Of a DNA stretch of 64,000 bases, positions 32,881-44,592 are shown in pieces. The first letter of the stretch is position 1. Each line of letters starts with the position of its first letter. Source of the stretch: Aegilops tauschii subsp. strangulata (taxonomy: Eukaryota > Streptophyta > Magnoliopsida > Poales > Poaceae); assembly GCF_002575655.3 (NCBI RefSeq), contig NC_053037.3, forward strand, positions 255,101,135 to 255,165,134, read 5' to 3'. The position numbers and the translations under genes are program-made. A model generated the notes under the pieces. That model was given only the letters and a program-made list of their open reading frames with translations. It had not been told where the DNA came from and made no database searches.

Positions 32881-33302
32881 CTAATAATCCCTCCTGGGGG
32901 CAGTATTCCAGCAGACCTTCGCCAGCAGCTCCCTGGTGCGCGGTGTCTTCCCAACGCGGAGGCAGTACTCTGCCTCCTCCGCTTCGCAGCACTTGACGTA
33001 CCGATCTGCCTCTTGCTGGTGGACGAGCGTGAACGATCTTGCCATTTTGTTGGGTGCCCACCGGAGCTCCTCGTCGGTGGCACGCTGGAGCTTATCGGCC
33101 CACCTCCACGTAGCGATGAGGCGCCTAGGGCCTTTGAGCTTCCTCGCGAAGTACCCGTCTTCGTACACCTCCTCCGCATGACGACGCGCCTGCCCCCAAA
33201 GCTCCACCGCCTCCTTTTTCCAGGCGGCATCACGGGCTTCACAGGCCGCCTAGTACCTGGCTTCCTCCTCCGCCATCTCCTTCTTGAATGCCACTTGCCT
33301 GG
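32881..33302 (-). pseudogene. ORF-B: cargo protein of C, coiled-coil, cut by Z and with one internal stop
   Basis: Not recognised. On the minus strand the frame reads from the Z insertion point at 33302 (RQVAFKKEMAEEEARY), meets a TAG at 33250-33252, and continues AACEARDAAWKKEAVELWG... to a stop at 32881. The 108-residue part after 33207 has a coiled-coil-like start and a Trp-rich middle (IATWRWADKLQRATDEELRW). The Cys/Glu-rich segment VKCCEAEEAEYCL is distinctive. Its N-terminus is lost beyond Z and was not found to the right of it. It is divergently placed against ORF-A (tail to tail), 370 bases apart. Confidence 0.45.
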
Positions 33303-34099
33303 TGTAGGATCGAAAGTAGGTCTAGAGGGGGGTGATTAGACAACTTGACCAAATAAAAATCTATCCTTTTCCCAATTTTAAGTCTTGCCAGAATTTAGCA
33401 ACTTAGCACGAGTCAAGCAATCAACCTACACATGCAATTCTAAGAGTATAGCAGCGGAATGTAAAACATTGCATATGAAGGTAAAGGGAAGGGTTTGGAG
33501 AAGGCAAACGCGATGTAGACAAGAAGATTTTTGGCGTGTTTCCGATAGGTGGTGCTATCGTACGTCCACGTTGATGGAGACTTCAACCCACGAAGAGTAA
33601 CGGTTGCGCGAGTCCACGGAGGGCTCCACCCACGAAGGGTCCACGAAGAAGCGACCTTGTCTATCCCACCATGGCCATCGCCCATGAAGGACTTGCCTCA
33701 CTTGGGTAGATCTTCATGAAGTAGGCGATCTCCTTGCCCTTACAAACTCCTTGGTTCAACTCCACAATCTTGATGGAGGCTCCCAAGTGACACCAAACCA
33801 ATCTAGGAGACACCACTCTCCAAAAGGTAATAGATAGTGTGATGATGATGAACTCATTGCTCTTGTGCTTCAAATGATAGTCTCCCCAACACTCAACTCT
33901 CTCTCACATATTTGGCTATGGTGGAAAGATATTTGAGTGGAAAGCAACTTGGGGAAGGCTAGAGATCAAGTTTCTTATGGTTTGATTGGAATGTCTTGGT
34001 CTCAACACATGAGTAGGTGGTTTTCTCTCAGAAAATGAGTAGTGGAAGTGTAGGCACGTTCTGATGGCTCTCTCTTGAATAGAGAAGGGGGTGGAGGGG

Positions 34100-34107
34100 T
34101 ATATATA
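34100..34107 (-). promoter_or_regulatory. TATA-like box in Z 3' LTR
   Basis: tatatata in a CCTCC...GGAGG context; the same site is at 42308-42315. Confidence 0.5.
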
Positions 34108-34146
34108 GCCTCCACACAAAATCTAACCGTTACACACATTTAACCC

Positions 34147-34580
34147 AACTCGGTCAGACCGAATAGGTGAACTCGGTGAGACCGATTCAGTTCAAAATGT
34201 GAACGTTAGGATTCTCGATGGGACTGACATGATCAACTCGGCGGGACCAATGTGCTAGGGTTAGGGAAAAACCTCATCTAGGTGTGACCGATTGCATGAA
34301 CTCGGTGAGACCGATTTCAGCAATGAGCTAACAGAGAGTTGGTCTGGCAAACTCGGTGGGACCGATCGCTCCTTTCGGTGATATCGAAATGTTACGAAAG
34401 GGAAACAGAGAGTTTGCATTGCGAACTCGGTGGGACCGATCACTCATTTCGGTCTGAAATGTTATGAAAGGAAACAGAGAGTTTGCAATCCATCTCGGTG
34501 AGACCGAACTGATTAGGGTTTCTGGCTATGGCTATGTCAAAGGAACTCAGTGGCGCCGGATAGATCAAATCGGTGGGGCC
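34147..34580. repeat. Array of TCGGT(N)GACCGA words in Z 3' LTR
   Basis: About ten imperfect copies of ctcggt-n-gaccga, each a small inverted repeat, at irregular spacing of roughly 25-60 bases. The array is also in the 5' LTR (42357-42597) and, unexpectedly, inside the element at 37630-38380. Confidence 0.8.
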
Positions 34581-34929
34581 GAGTTTGACTTTAGGTTTAG
34601 GACATATTTGGATATGAGAAAGTGGTTGAGGTCTTTGGAGCATATCACTAAGAATTTTGAGCAAGTAGATCATTAAGCAACACCTCATCCCCTTTTAATA
34701 GTATTGGCTTTTCCTATGGACTCAATGTGATCTTGGATCACTAAAATAAAATGTAGAGTCTTGAGCTTTGGCCAATATTTGTCATTAGCATTTTGAGGGG
34801 TCCACATCTGTAGTCCATGCCATGCTAATCATTGAACTTTCTGAAATATTTAACTTGAATGGATATTAGTTCAATGAGCTATATGTTGTTATGAATTACC
34901 AAAACCACCCAGGATTAGTTGCACTTTCA

Positions 34930-34943
34930 ATCTCCCCCTTTTT
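34930..34943 (-). other. Element Z polypurine tract
   Basis: AAAAAGGGGGAGAT on the minus strand abuts the LTR start TGAAAGTGCA. Confidence 0.8.
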
Positions 34944-35444
34944 ATTAATTGATGACAACATATATATCAAAGCTTCGACAAATGATAATAAGAATGAAAT
35001 ACATCGTTGCTTTGAGAAGTACGTGATAAGCAAGAGCTCCCCCTAAATTTGTGCATTATTAAAAAATTTCTTTTGAATGCAAATGCACAATCGATTAGGA
35101 TCATGGGTTACTCTTCCATGTCACATACATCTTGGTGGAGCGCTCAAAATGATAGAATATAAATAACAAGCACTCATCACCAAGGCAAACACGATTGATC
35201 ATACACAAGTAATAAGATAACATCATTCAAGCACGCATTAAAGCATAATGATCAAACACATGATCATAAGAGTATCTCACACACAAGCACAAATATTGAG
35301 CAACCAAACAAACAAAAGCAAGTAGCAAGAGAGTAAAACAAAAGCAAAACTCTCTCTCTCTCTCAGCCTGCGATCTATGCACTTTCTCCCCCTTTGGCAA
35401 CAAGTTACCAAAAAGCTTGAAAATGCATAGTGCTATGAGGCACT
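34944..35444 (-). other. Element Z 3' untranslated region
   Basis: AT-rich, with a ctctctctct run near 35350 and a second purine tract (minus-strand GGGGGAGAAAG near 35380). No ORF. Confidence 0.55.
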
Positions 35445-37502
35445 CTAAGCACGATCTCTGGGAGCTCCGGTGTGCGAAGATCGCATGGAGAGGACAACAT
35501 CTGCAAAGGCTTCCGAGGACGTCTGAGGAACTGGAGGAGTTGCAACTGGAGGGGCAACTGGGACAGTGGCTGCAGGTGCTGAAGTAGTAGCTCTCGTATC
35601 ACTGACTGGCACAGCTACAGACCTATGTGCTCTAGGCACTCTCTGAAATGCCTCTGTGGTTGGCCTGTCACTCCTGTCCTCAAGGTCTCCCTGTATCTTC
35701 TCAACTGAGGTTTGAATTTCTAAGACCTTCACATCTAAGTCATGCAGCTTTGTCTCAAAGATCCTCTCAAGGCTCTCTTGATTTCGAGTCAGGGTGGCTA
35801 GTCCTTTCTCTATTCTCACTGTGGCCTCAAGCAGATAGCTGAGCTAGCCCTGCTTGGTCTTGAGATTTACAGCTGAGACATCTGGAATCTTGGAAGTCTT
35901 TGCTGCCTTTGCTTTCTCTCGCTTCTCCTAAGCCTCTACAGATGTAGGATGTGATGCATCCATGACAACAACATTATCCTCAAAGTTTGGCCTCAGGGGA
36001 AGGTGCTCTCTGTCTAGTAGATATGTGCTTGTTCCCATCTTCGAGTTGATGAGCATCTGAATGTGTGGGGCATATCCACATGACCTCTTCTGATCTGCAG
36101 CAGTCCTTTTGATTGTTTCAACAATCAAGGTCATCACCTTGAACTTTTCTCGCACATCAAACATATGTTACAGGTTGATTGAGTGACCTCTGATCATCCT
36201 GACATCTCCTGATTTGGGCAACAAGGTATGCCTCAATATAGTGTTGATAGTGGGCAGCCCTGACAAGAGATATTAGATGGAGCCGAACTTGTGTGTCTCC
36301 AAGGTAGCATCAGGAATTTCCTTGTACATATGTGCAATGGAGTATGGTCTTTCCTGGGCTTGGCATAGACATTTGTATCATCCTCAGCCTCTTCAGGGGC
36401 ATTGATCAGCTTGGCCCACTCAGCAATGGAGGATTGGTACCTTGTACCTTCAGTCATCTAGGCTATCTTGCCATCTGGGTAAAAATGTGCAATGGAATAA
36501 AATTGCATCACCATCTCATCATTCCATTTAGTCAGCTTCTGACCAACAAAAGTATCAACTCCATTCATTATGAAGCTCTCATGAACTCCAGGGAAGTAAT
36601 CTTCATTGTCATCAATGAATTTCTAGTCAACCCTTCTCATGTCACTGACTATGGGCTTCTTGTCCAAAAGAACTGTTTCATAAAAATCTTGCTGCTCCTT
36701 GGTGTGAAACCCGTAATCCACAACAGTCCTTCTCACAGAATATGGTCTGCCTCCACAGTCTAAGACCTGCATCCTTTCTCACTTTCATGTTCTCTGCAAT
36801 TGGATCATTGTCATCATGATCTGGAATTTTTGGTTTGAGCTTCCTGAGCACTTGCTGCTCCTCATCCTCTTGAGCTTCAGGCACTGGGGCCTTGTTCTTC
36901 TCTACAGCTGAAATGTTTCTTGTGGATCTCTTAGGTGTTGGAGGCTTTGGAGCTTGAGCTGATGACTTGGGAGCTGTCTTGGGCTTAGATGGTGCAGCCC
37001 CAGACTTGATAGCATCTCCCATAAGTTTCTGAGATTTAGGAGCTAGTGCAGCATCTTCTTCCTCTTCCTCATCTTCATCTGACCCTTTCATCATGGATGA
37101 TCTTCCAATCACTCTGGCCATGGTCTTCTTGACCCTTTCCTTCCTTTTATTGCCTCCAATAGCCTCTTCTTTTGTTGATTTCAAAGTTTCAAGAGTGGAG
37201 GCTCTGGATTTGGACATGGGCTTCCTCTGAGTAGGAGCCTTCTTGTGCATGATAGGCTTGATGGCAGCAGCAGCAGCTTGCTCCTTCTTGATCACTTTTT
37301 TCTTTGAAGTGACCTCCGCATCTATCACAAAATCTTCATCTTCAGATCAGAGTTTCTCTTCTTCCTCAGCCTAGTTGCAGCCTTAGGCAGATTGCTTGGG
37401 GTGCTTCTGCTACCCTCATCATAGCTGCTATTTGAGGGGCTAGTGCCCTCACTAAGATTTGCATGCTCTTCTGACCTGTTCTGGCTGTCACTGTTGTCTG
37501 AC
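35445..37502 (-). pseudogene. Element Z second ORF (env-position), broken
   Basis: Starts at an ATG at 37502 (MSDNSDSQNRSEEHANL). It is a Ser/Lys/Glu-rich N-terminus with an acidic run (DEDEEEEED, about 37080), followed by a globular part (MTEGTRYQSSIAEWAKLINAP; later FKVMTLIVETIKRTAADQK) and a Thr/Pro/Ala-rich end (ATTSAPAATVPVAPP). The pieces 37325-37502, 36678-37328, 36233-36457, 35928-36164 and 35445-35819 are in different frames or separated by stops, so at least four disabling changes are present. I recognise this as an ORF carried by wheat Copia-type elements; its function is unknown. In position it corresponds to the env-like ORF of SIRE elements. Confidence 0.6.
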
Positions 37503-37567
37503 ATGGCTGACACTGACACTGTGAATAGATAGGTATAGATAGAGTAGATTAGCATCACAAAGTACAA

Positions 37568-39097
37568 CTATTTTGGCAAAAAGTTGACTCAAAAACTTAA
37601 TTTTAGATTTCCACAGAAAGCATTTCGGAGCTACCGATATGACAAACTCGGTGACACCGAAGCAACTTTAGAGTCTAAACATGTGAAATCGGTCAGACCG
37701 AGACACAGTTTGGTGACTCTGAGATGCTAGGGTTTCACAGAGAAAGTGAACTCGGTCACACCGATTTGTACACTTCGGTCAGACCGAGTAGTACATGTGC
37801 AATGGCCTCGGCCAAATCAGTGAGACCGAATACTTCAAATCGGTCGGTCCGAGATGAGTTTGGAAAAAACCTAGCCCTAAGTTTTTGCATCAAATCTAAT
37901 CTAGAGGAAGTTTTGGTTGGATAGAATGATCTCAATCGTGGCAAGAATCATGGCATTGTCCTTTGTGTAAGAATCGGAGTTAAGGAATACACAAAGGGGT
38001 CGAGTTCATACCCTAACTTGGCGATGAACTCGCTACGGCGATAACGGCGGAGGTGAATCCCATTGACGATGGCGGAGACCAGCGGCAGGAGGTCGCTGGC
38101 AACGATCCGAAGACCAGGAGGGGCGGCAAAATTGGGCAGGCGCGGTTGGAGGTTTGAAGTAATTTCCAAATTTCAACCCACAGATATATATACCCAGTCA
38201 CTGTCGATGTGGCCGAGTGGAACGACTCGGTGGCACCGAGATGCAGAATCGCAAGCGGTTACTGCAACTTGGTGTGACTGAACTATTCTAATCGGTTGCA
38301 CCGATATGAAAACCTAGATCAACTCAATGAGTTCGGTGAGACCGAAGGGAATGAATCGGTCGGACCAAGATGTCATTAAGAGGTTTTGGAAGTTAAGCCC
38401 TTGACGGATCGGTAGCTTCGAGTGCTCCTCACCTGGAGGGTCCGAATTCGACTTGATCAAACTTTGTGATGTAGCATGAATAGAGTTTGAGACGAGAAAA
38501 GCATAGATAGCTAGAGGGAGTTCCTAGGCATTCTTGTCCATCCATTTGGCAAAAAGAAAAGCCAAACAATCAAAACAACAAATGGATGCCCTCGAATGGT
38601 AAAATATGCAACCAACATGCTCACAAAATAACATAGCAAATGAAATATGTGAGAAAGCATGCAGAAACACTCTAGCATCTATCAAGCAATTGGCGATGAC
38701 TAGGTCATCTATATATGAGTATATTGACTGAGGAGTCAAATGAGGACATTTGATCGTAGGTCATACTCATCGTTTAAGCACAAGTGGGGTTACCACTTTT
38801 ACATAAAGCATTGTTGTGTTCACACCATTAGAGTTGCTTTAGATCAATTATTAGAGCAAAGCTCCCCCTAGATGTGATATCCCTCCTAAGAGGGATGAAC
38901 TAACCTTGGGTTTTGTCGATGATGACTTCATGTAGGTGTTGAAGATGTAGATGCTCAATGTTGATGTAGATCATTTGGAGCAATCCATTGGAGTGAGTTG
39001 CACTTTCAATACCTACATGGGTTAGTCCCACAAGGAACACACAAGGATATCCATAGACATAGAGTGAAATACACCCATGATGTTGTCCATGAAAGCA
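37568..39097 (-). other. Element Z spacer with internal TCGGT..GACCGA array
   Basis: Non-coding between gag and the second ORF. The array at 37630-38380 repeats the LTR word. The part near 38990-39009 reads gagttgcactttcaa, very like the LTR terminus at 34915-34930, so this spacer may include a degraded LTR copy. Confidence 0.55.
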
Positions 39098-41424
39098 TTA
39101 GGTTTCCTTGTCCCTTGTCTTACCAACAAGAGGGTTTGTGACTCCTTGAACTAGTGCAAGATGTGGAAGTTCATTGCACTTGTCCTTGCCAAAATGAATA
39201 TGAGTGAAGTATGTTGGCGGAGTCACCCTCAAGAACTCTCTAGTTATTCTTCTTCGGGACCACATCATCTTGATGGGAATCCTTGGAGTTGTAGTCGAAC
39301 TTGATGAAGTAGAACTTGATGTAGTCTTGGGAACCCACTTGACCAAGGCCTTTGGAGCTTCTTCAAATGCATAAATCTCTTCTTGAAGCTTGTCCTTGCC
39401 TTTTAGCTTGTGGTCTTGTGGTGGAAGATCATCTTGAGCTTGTGTTCCCTTGAAAGGAGTAGGATCATACTTCTCTTGTTGAGGAACAAACTTCGTCTTG
39501 GGGTATTGATCTTCTTCCCACTCAACTCCATTTTCATTGAACTTGCGTTCAAAACCAACACCCTGATTCTTCCGGTGCCTTCCTTGCTTGTGTACAATTT
39601 CCTCAAATTGCTTACTACCAGCAAGGCTCTTCTAGACACATTTCTCTATAATTCCCTTCAATAAGCTATTTTCTTGCTCAAGTGTAACTTGGCTAAGAGA
39701 ATCATTAGTGGAATCAAGAGAACTACTAGAAGCAACAATGTTGGATTTAACATGATTATTGTTACTACTAGAAGAAGAATCTTTCTTGCTCTTGTTGCTA
39801 GATTTCACTTGTGGCATGTAAGTAGACAAGAATAAACGCTTGGCAATGTAAGAAGAACTTTTCTTACGAAGATCATCATTGATTGCTTTTAAGAACCCAT
39901 GCTCTTGCTCTAGATTGAGCTTTTCAAAGCATAGCTTCTCATGAGTCTTTAAAAGCTCTCAATGATCCTCTAAGGTAGTTTCATGAGCTAACTTAAGAGT
40001 GTTTAATTCTTTAGTTAGACGCTCAATCTCCTTCTTATCATCGTCATTCGTTTTATCTTGATTAGCATGATTAATATTAGTTTCATCATAGTTTTCATCA
40101 CTAGACTTGTCAACGAGTAAATCATCATCACCTAGCAAATCATCTTCATCACTATTGAAATCAACATACTCGGTGTGTGATACCTTGGGGCCTTTAGCCA
40201 TGAAGCCTCTTCCAATCCCTTCATTTGGTGAATCGAATATGTCATAGGAGTTGGATGACACAAGTGCAAGACCGGCAACACCTTCATCTTGAGTATGTTG
40301 GGAGTCGGAGTGATAGCTTCTCTCGGAGTAGTTGTCAGAGTCGGAACCGGATGCCCATTCACCAACATGAGCTTGATGTCTTCGTCTAGTGTAGCTCTTT
40401 GATGACTTGTCCTTCTTTTCCGAATCCTTGCTTCTGTGAGAGGGTCTTCGTTCATAACGATCATCTCTACTCCTTCTCTCTCTTGGTGGTGATTCCTCTC
40501 TTTTTCTTCTCCTTTTAGGTGAGTCTTCTCTTCTTTTGTAGGGAGCCGTACAATCACTAGAGTAATGTCCAGGTCTTCCACAATTGTAGCAATTGCGATC
40601 ACGACTAGAAGATCTTTTGTCATTGTAGGACCTTAACTTGGAACTTCTCTCTTTGCTTCTACTCTTGTAGAACTTGTTGAAGTTCTTCACCATTAGGCTC
40701 AATTCTTCATTGAAGGCTTGTTTCTCACTTGATGTTGTAGGAGAATCACATGAAGCTTTGTAAGCACCACTAGACTTATTGTGAAGCTCTTCCTTATCCT
40801 TGAGTGAAATCTCATGAGCAACAATTCTACCAATGACTTCCGTTGGCTTGAGATCTTTGTAATTGGGCATCATTTGGATCAAGGAGAACACGGTATCATA
40901 TTTTCCATCCAAGGCTCTTAGGATCTTCTTGATGATGAATCTGTCAGTCATCTATTCACTTCCTAAGCCGGCAATCTCATTTGTCATGAGATAAAGCCTA
41001 GAGTACTTTTCAGCGACTCCTTCACCATCCTTCATATTGAACTTGTCAAGTTGACTTTGAAGCAAATCCAATTTGGATTCTTGACGGACTCGGTACCTTC
41101 GTGCATATCAACCAAAGTATCCCAAATTTCCTTTGCATTCTCAAGACGGCTGATTATGTTGAATTCTTCGAGGCACAATCCGTTGAAGAGGATATCGCAA
41201 GCTTGAGCATTGTCTTGCAACATCTTCAATTCTTCTATGGTTGCTTCATGATTCGGTTCTCTTCAATCTTCGAATAATTCACCTTGCAAACCAATACACA
41301 CAATAGCCCAAACGACGGGATTATGTCCAAGAATATGCATTTTCATCTTATGCTTCCAACTAGCAAAATTAGTACCATCAAAGTAAGGACCTCTACGGTG
41401 GTAATTTCCCTCGCTAGACGCCAT
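39098..41424 (-). pseudogene. gag: Element Z gag (Copia UBN2-type with CCHC knuckle), broken
   Basis: Starts at ATG 41424 (MASSEGNYHRRGPYFDGTN, the conserved Copia gag opening). A TGA interrupts it after GLQGELFED, near 41274; a frameshift follows near 41085, and a TAG near 40952 precedes the longest open part, 39959-40951 (330 codons). That part holds the end of the UBN2-like region (TDRFIIKKILRALDGKYD), the knuckle CYNCGRPGHYSSDC, an Arg/Ser/Lys-rich stretch and an acidic C-terminus. Coiled-coil-like sequence (LEQEHGFLKAINDDLRKKS; VTLEQENSLLKGIIEK) follows in broken frames down to 39098. No protease or integrase comes after it. Confidence 0.8.
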
Positions 41425-41490
41425 ACTCTCCTAGGTTGTGAAACCAAGGCTATGATCACCAAAGCTATGGAAATCAAGGCAAATGGAGAC

Positions 41491-41506
41491 CAAAGCTCTT
41501 ATACCA
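41491..41506 (-). other. Element Z primer-binding site
   Basis: TGGTATAAGAGCTTTG on the minus strand, two bases from the 5' LTR; close to the iMet type. Confidence 0.7.
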
Positions 41507-41508
41507 CT

Positions 41509-42628
41509 TGTAGGATCGAAAGTAGGTCTAGAGGGGGGGTGATTAGACTACTTGACCAAATAAAAATCTAGCCTTTTCCCAATTTCAAGTCTTTGCAGAT
41601 TTTAGCAACTTAGCACAAGTCAAGCAATAAACCTACACATGCAATTCTAAGAGTATAGCAGCGGAATGTAAAACGTTGCATACGAAGGTAAAGGGAAATG
41701 TTTGGAGATGGCAGATGCAATGTATACACGAAGATTTTTGGCGTGGTTCCGATAGGTGGTGCTATCGTACGTCCACGTTAATGGAGACTTCAACCCACGA
41801 AGGGTAACGGTTGCGCGAGTCCACAGAGGGCTCCACCCACGAAGGGTTCACGAAGAAGCAACCTTGTCTATCCCACCATGGCCATCGCCCACGAAGGACT
41901 TGCCTCACTTGGGTAGATCTTCATGAAGTAGGCGATCTCCTTGCCCTTACGAACTCCTTGGTTCAACTCCACAATCTTGACGGAGGCTCCCAAGTGACAC
42001 CTAACCAATCTAGGAGACACCGCTCTCCAAAAGGTAATAGATGGTGTGATGATGAAGAACTCCTTGCTCTTGTGCTTCAAATGATAGTCTCCCCAACACT
42101 CAACTCTCTCTCACAAATTTGGCTATGGTGGAAAGATGATTTGAGTGGAAAGCAACTTGGGGAAGGCTAGAGATCAAGTTTCTTGTGGTTGGATTGGAAT
42201 GTCTTGGTCTCAACACATGAGTAGGTGGTTCTCTCTCAGAAAATGAGTAGTGGAAGTGTAGGCATGTTCTGATGGCTCTTTCTTGAATAGAGAAGGGGGT
42301 GGAGGGGTATATATAGCCTCCACAGAAAATCTAACCGTTACACACATTTGACCCAACTCGGTCAGACCGAATAGGTGAACTCGATGAGACCGATTCAGTT
42401 CAAAATGTGAACGATAGGATTCTCGGTGGGACCGACATGATCAACTCGGTGGGACCGATGCGCTAGGGTTAGGGCAAAACCTCATCTCGGTGTGACCGAT
42501 TGCATGAACTCGGTGAGACCAATTTCAGCAATGAGCTAACAGAGAGTTGGTCTGGCAAACTCGGTGGGACTGATCGCTCCTTTCGGTGATACCGAAACGT
42601 TATGAAAGGGAAACAGAGAGTTTGCATT
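41509..42628 (-). repeat. Element Z 5' LTR, truncated
   Basis: Matches 33303-34416 with scattered differences and then stops after tttgcatt, about 510 bases short of the expected LTR end. Its U3 end and outer TSD are missing. Confidence 0.85.
42308..42315 (-). promoter_or_regulatory. TATA-like box in Z 5' LTR
   Basis: tatatata, same context as in the 3' LTR; promoter position for Z if enough U3 remains. Confidence 0.45.
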
Positions 42629-43494
42629 ACATCAAGCAAGGTTTCATGTTTTTTCTGATCATTTATTTTTATTTTTTGGGATTAAAATGTCATGGCACTC
42701 CATGCATGTGTCAATGTCGTGAGACCAATATGTTTGAAAGTTGCTTCTAATTTACTACGCATGGAATTAACTCGCACACAAGTACACAAATATGATTTTT
42801 CAAACCATTATGGTTAGTCGTTGCATGTAGATGTAGTTCAAATTTGAATTACGGTCATTAAATGGCTAGAAAATCACTAAATCTCTTTAAAAGGTCAAAT
42901 GACCCCTGAAATTTTCCAAATATTCACATGACAGTTGTATTAGTGCACATTAAACATAGATAAATTTGAAGGCCGTAAGAGGAAGCTATCTCTCGTTCGT
43001 CATCAAACATGCATTGTTCCCTCTCAGAACCACAAGCCTTCTAGTGAGTTGCTCCGGTTTGTGAGGGGTGTGTGTCCAAACTTTCATCAAACAGGCCAAT
43101 TTTTTTACCACATCATCCTGGTGGCATGACATTACATCAAGCAAGGTTTCATGTTTTCTGATTATTTTTTATTTATTTTTTTGAATTAAAATGCCATGGC
43201 ACTCCATGCATGTGTCCATGACGTGACACCAATATGTTTGAAAATTCCTTCTAATTTACTGCACATGGAATTAACTCGCACACAAGTACACAAAGATTTT
43301 TCAAGCCGTTATGGTTAGCTGTTGCATGTAGATGAAGTTCAAATTTGAATTATGGTCATTAAATGGCTAGAAAATCACTTAAATGTCTTTAAAAGGTCAA
43401 ATGACCCCTGAAAATTTCCAAATTTTCACATGACAGGTGTATTAGTGCACGTTAAACGTAGATAAATTTGAAGGCCGTAAGAGGAAGCTATCTC
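42625..43494. repeat. 505-bp tandem repeat, 1.7 copies, internal to C
   Basis: Unit 1 is 42625-43129 and unit 2 is 43130-43494 (incomplete), both beginning cattacatcaagcaagg. Divergence is several percent with small indels. Non-coding and AT-rich. Unit 2 ends at ggaagctatctc and ORF-C begins directly after it. Confidence 0.85.
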
Positions 43495-44054
43495 CCACCG
43501 AGAGGGCGTCTGCGGCAGCCGACAGGGCAGCTGCAACAGCCGAGACGGCTGCAGTTGTTGCTGCGACGGCGACTGCAAACACCGAGAGCGCTCGAGCTCC
43601 CGTCCCTGCCGCCGATGTCGCCCTGGCCCGGGTCGAGGCCATCCACGCCAAGATCGAGGACGCACACGCTAAGATATTCCAGGCCACCTCGGAATCCAGC
43701 ATGCAACCCACGTCCAAAAAGGCGGCGGTGGCCATGGAGCACCTGCTTCCTCATGAGATAGCCGAGCGGGAGCTAGAGATGCAGGAGGCGGCGGAGATCG
43801 AGGAGCGCCTGGAAGAGGAGTTGCACGTGGCCGAAGTCGAGGTAGATAACAGTCTGTCCGTCGAGGAATCGACGGTGGAGTACCAACGCGAGCTCTCGCG
43901 CACCCACTACTACTAGTACTACAACCTTGAGGGCGGCACCGAGGACGAGGACAAGGACGCTGTCGACTTCAGCAGGGGGGACGCGGAGTCCACCAACGGC
44001 GGCATGTCGCCAGGACAATTCATCGACGTCTCATCTCACACCATCGATGCATAG
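43491..44054 (+). pseudogene. ORF-C: cargo protein of C, Ala-rich then Glu-rich, N-terminally truncated, one internal stop
   Basis: Not recognised. The frame is open from the junction with the tandem repeat at about 43491 (SPTERASAAADRAAATAET) to TAG 44052-44054, 187 codons, with one in-frame TAG at 43914-43916 between HYY and YYNLEGG. Ala-rich helices come first, then an acidic coiled-coil-like segment (LEMQEAAEIEERLEEELHVAEVEV) and an Asp/Glu/Gly-rich tail (EDEDKDAVDF). An internal ATG is at 43701. GC content is high in the first half. The lack of a start codon at the repeat junction suggests the N-terminus was lost in a rearrangement. Confidence 0.45.
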
Positions 44055-44592
44055 GCCGGCGCAGCGGCGAATTTGTTAAAATTATGCGTACTTAGGCTTT
44101 GTTTTTAATGCTGGTCTTTTGTTAGAGCAATATTTAGGTCAACTGGCTCTGTTTAATTACTAATATTTCTCGATTTAGTAAGTGTGATCTGTGTGTTGTA
44201 CGCTCTTTTGTGTGCCCAAATTAGCAAGCGATGTTAAATTATGCAATGACGTGGATGAGGACAGTACCCGGGGAAATTTCCACCAAAATTTGAATTATCA
44301 AACTCATCCCATGCGCGTAAAGCAGAAGAATCGTTTGCGTGGCACACAATCGTTCAAAGTGAATGATGTCCGGTGGCACCACGCGCAAAGTTTCCCTCCA
44401 CATTTCGAAATTTTTGGCCTATCGCCAAAATATCTCCCCCCCCCCCCCGCCCACCTTCCCCACCCCCTTTTCTATCGGACCACAAGTCACATTTCCCCTG
44501 TTTCCTCCTTCCTTCCTTCCTTCCTAAGCTATAGCCGCTTCCTTGCTTGCTTCCTCGCTATCGACGTCTCGCATCCTACCCCCGAGGTCACC
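44055..44592 (+). other. Region between ORF-C and the GRF gene
   Basis: Holds a C run (44442-44453), pyrimidine-rich ttcc repeats (44507-44525) and the probable 5' untranslated region of the GRF gene. A chance ORF (44191-44706) runs through it. Confidence 0.45.

Larger units (their letters stand above)
33303..34929 (-). repeat. Element Z 3' LTR (1627 bp)
   Basis: Plus-strand ends are tgtaggatcg and tgcactttca. A run of TCGGT..GACCGA-type inverted-repeat words occupies about 34147-34580. A short frame on the minus strand (33661-33873, MKHKSNEFIIIT...) is also present in the 5' LTR (41868-42080) and looks like untranslated leader. Confidence 0.88.
33303..42628 (-). mobile_element. Element Z: Copia-type (SIRE/Maximus-like) LTR element without visible integrase or RT
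   Basis: Minus orientation. The 3' LTR is 33303-34929 (complete, TG...CA) and the 5' LTR 41509-42628 (truncated at its outer end). A PBS-like TGGTATAAGAGC and a PPT-like AAAAAGGGGGAGAT are in place. Internal contents on the minus strand are gag (41424-39098), a non-coding spacer and a second ORF (37502-35445) in the position of an env-like ORF. No integrase, RT or RNase H is recognisable. The TSD cannot be checked because the outer right end is lost; the left flank is cctgg. Assignment to the SIRE/Maximus lineage rests on gag and LTR appearance that I recognise from wheat. Confidence 0.8.

Noticed and set aside
33298..33302. TSD cctgg for element Z
   Set aside because: The outer right end of Z is deleted, so the duplicate cannot be tested.
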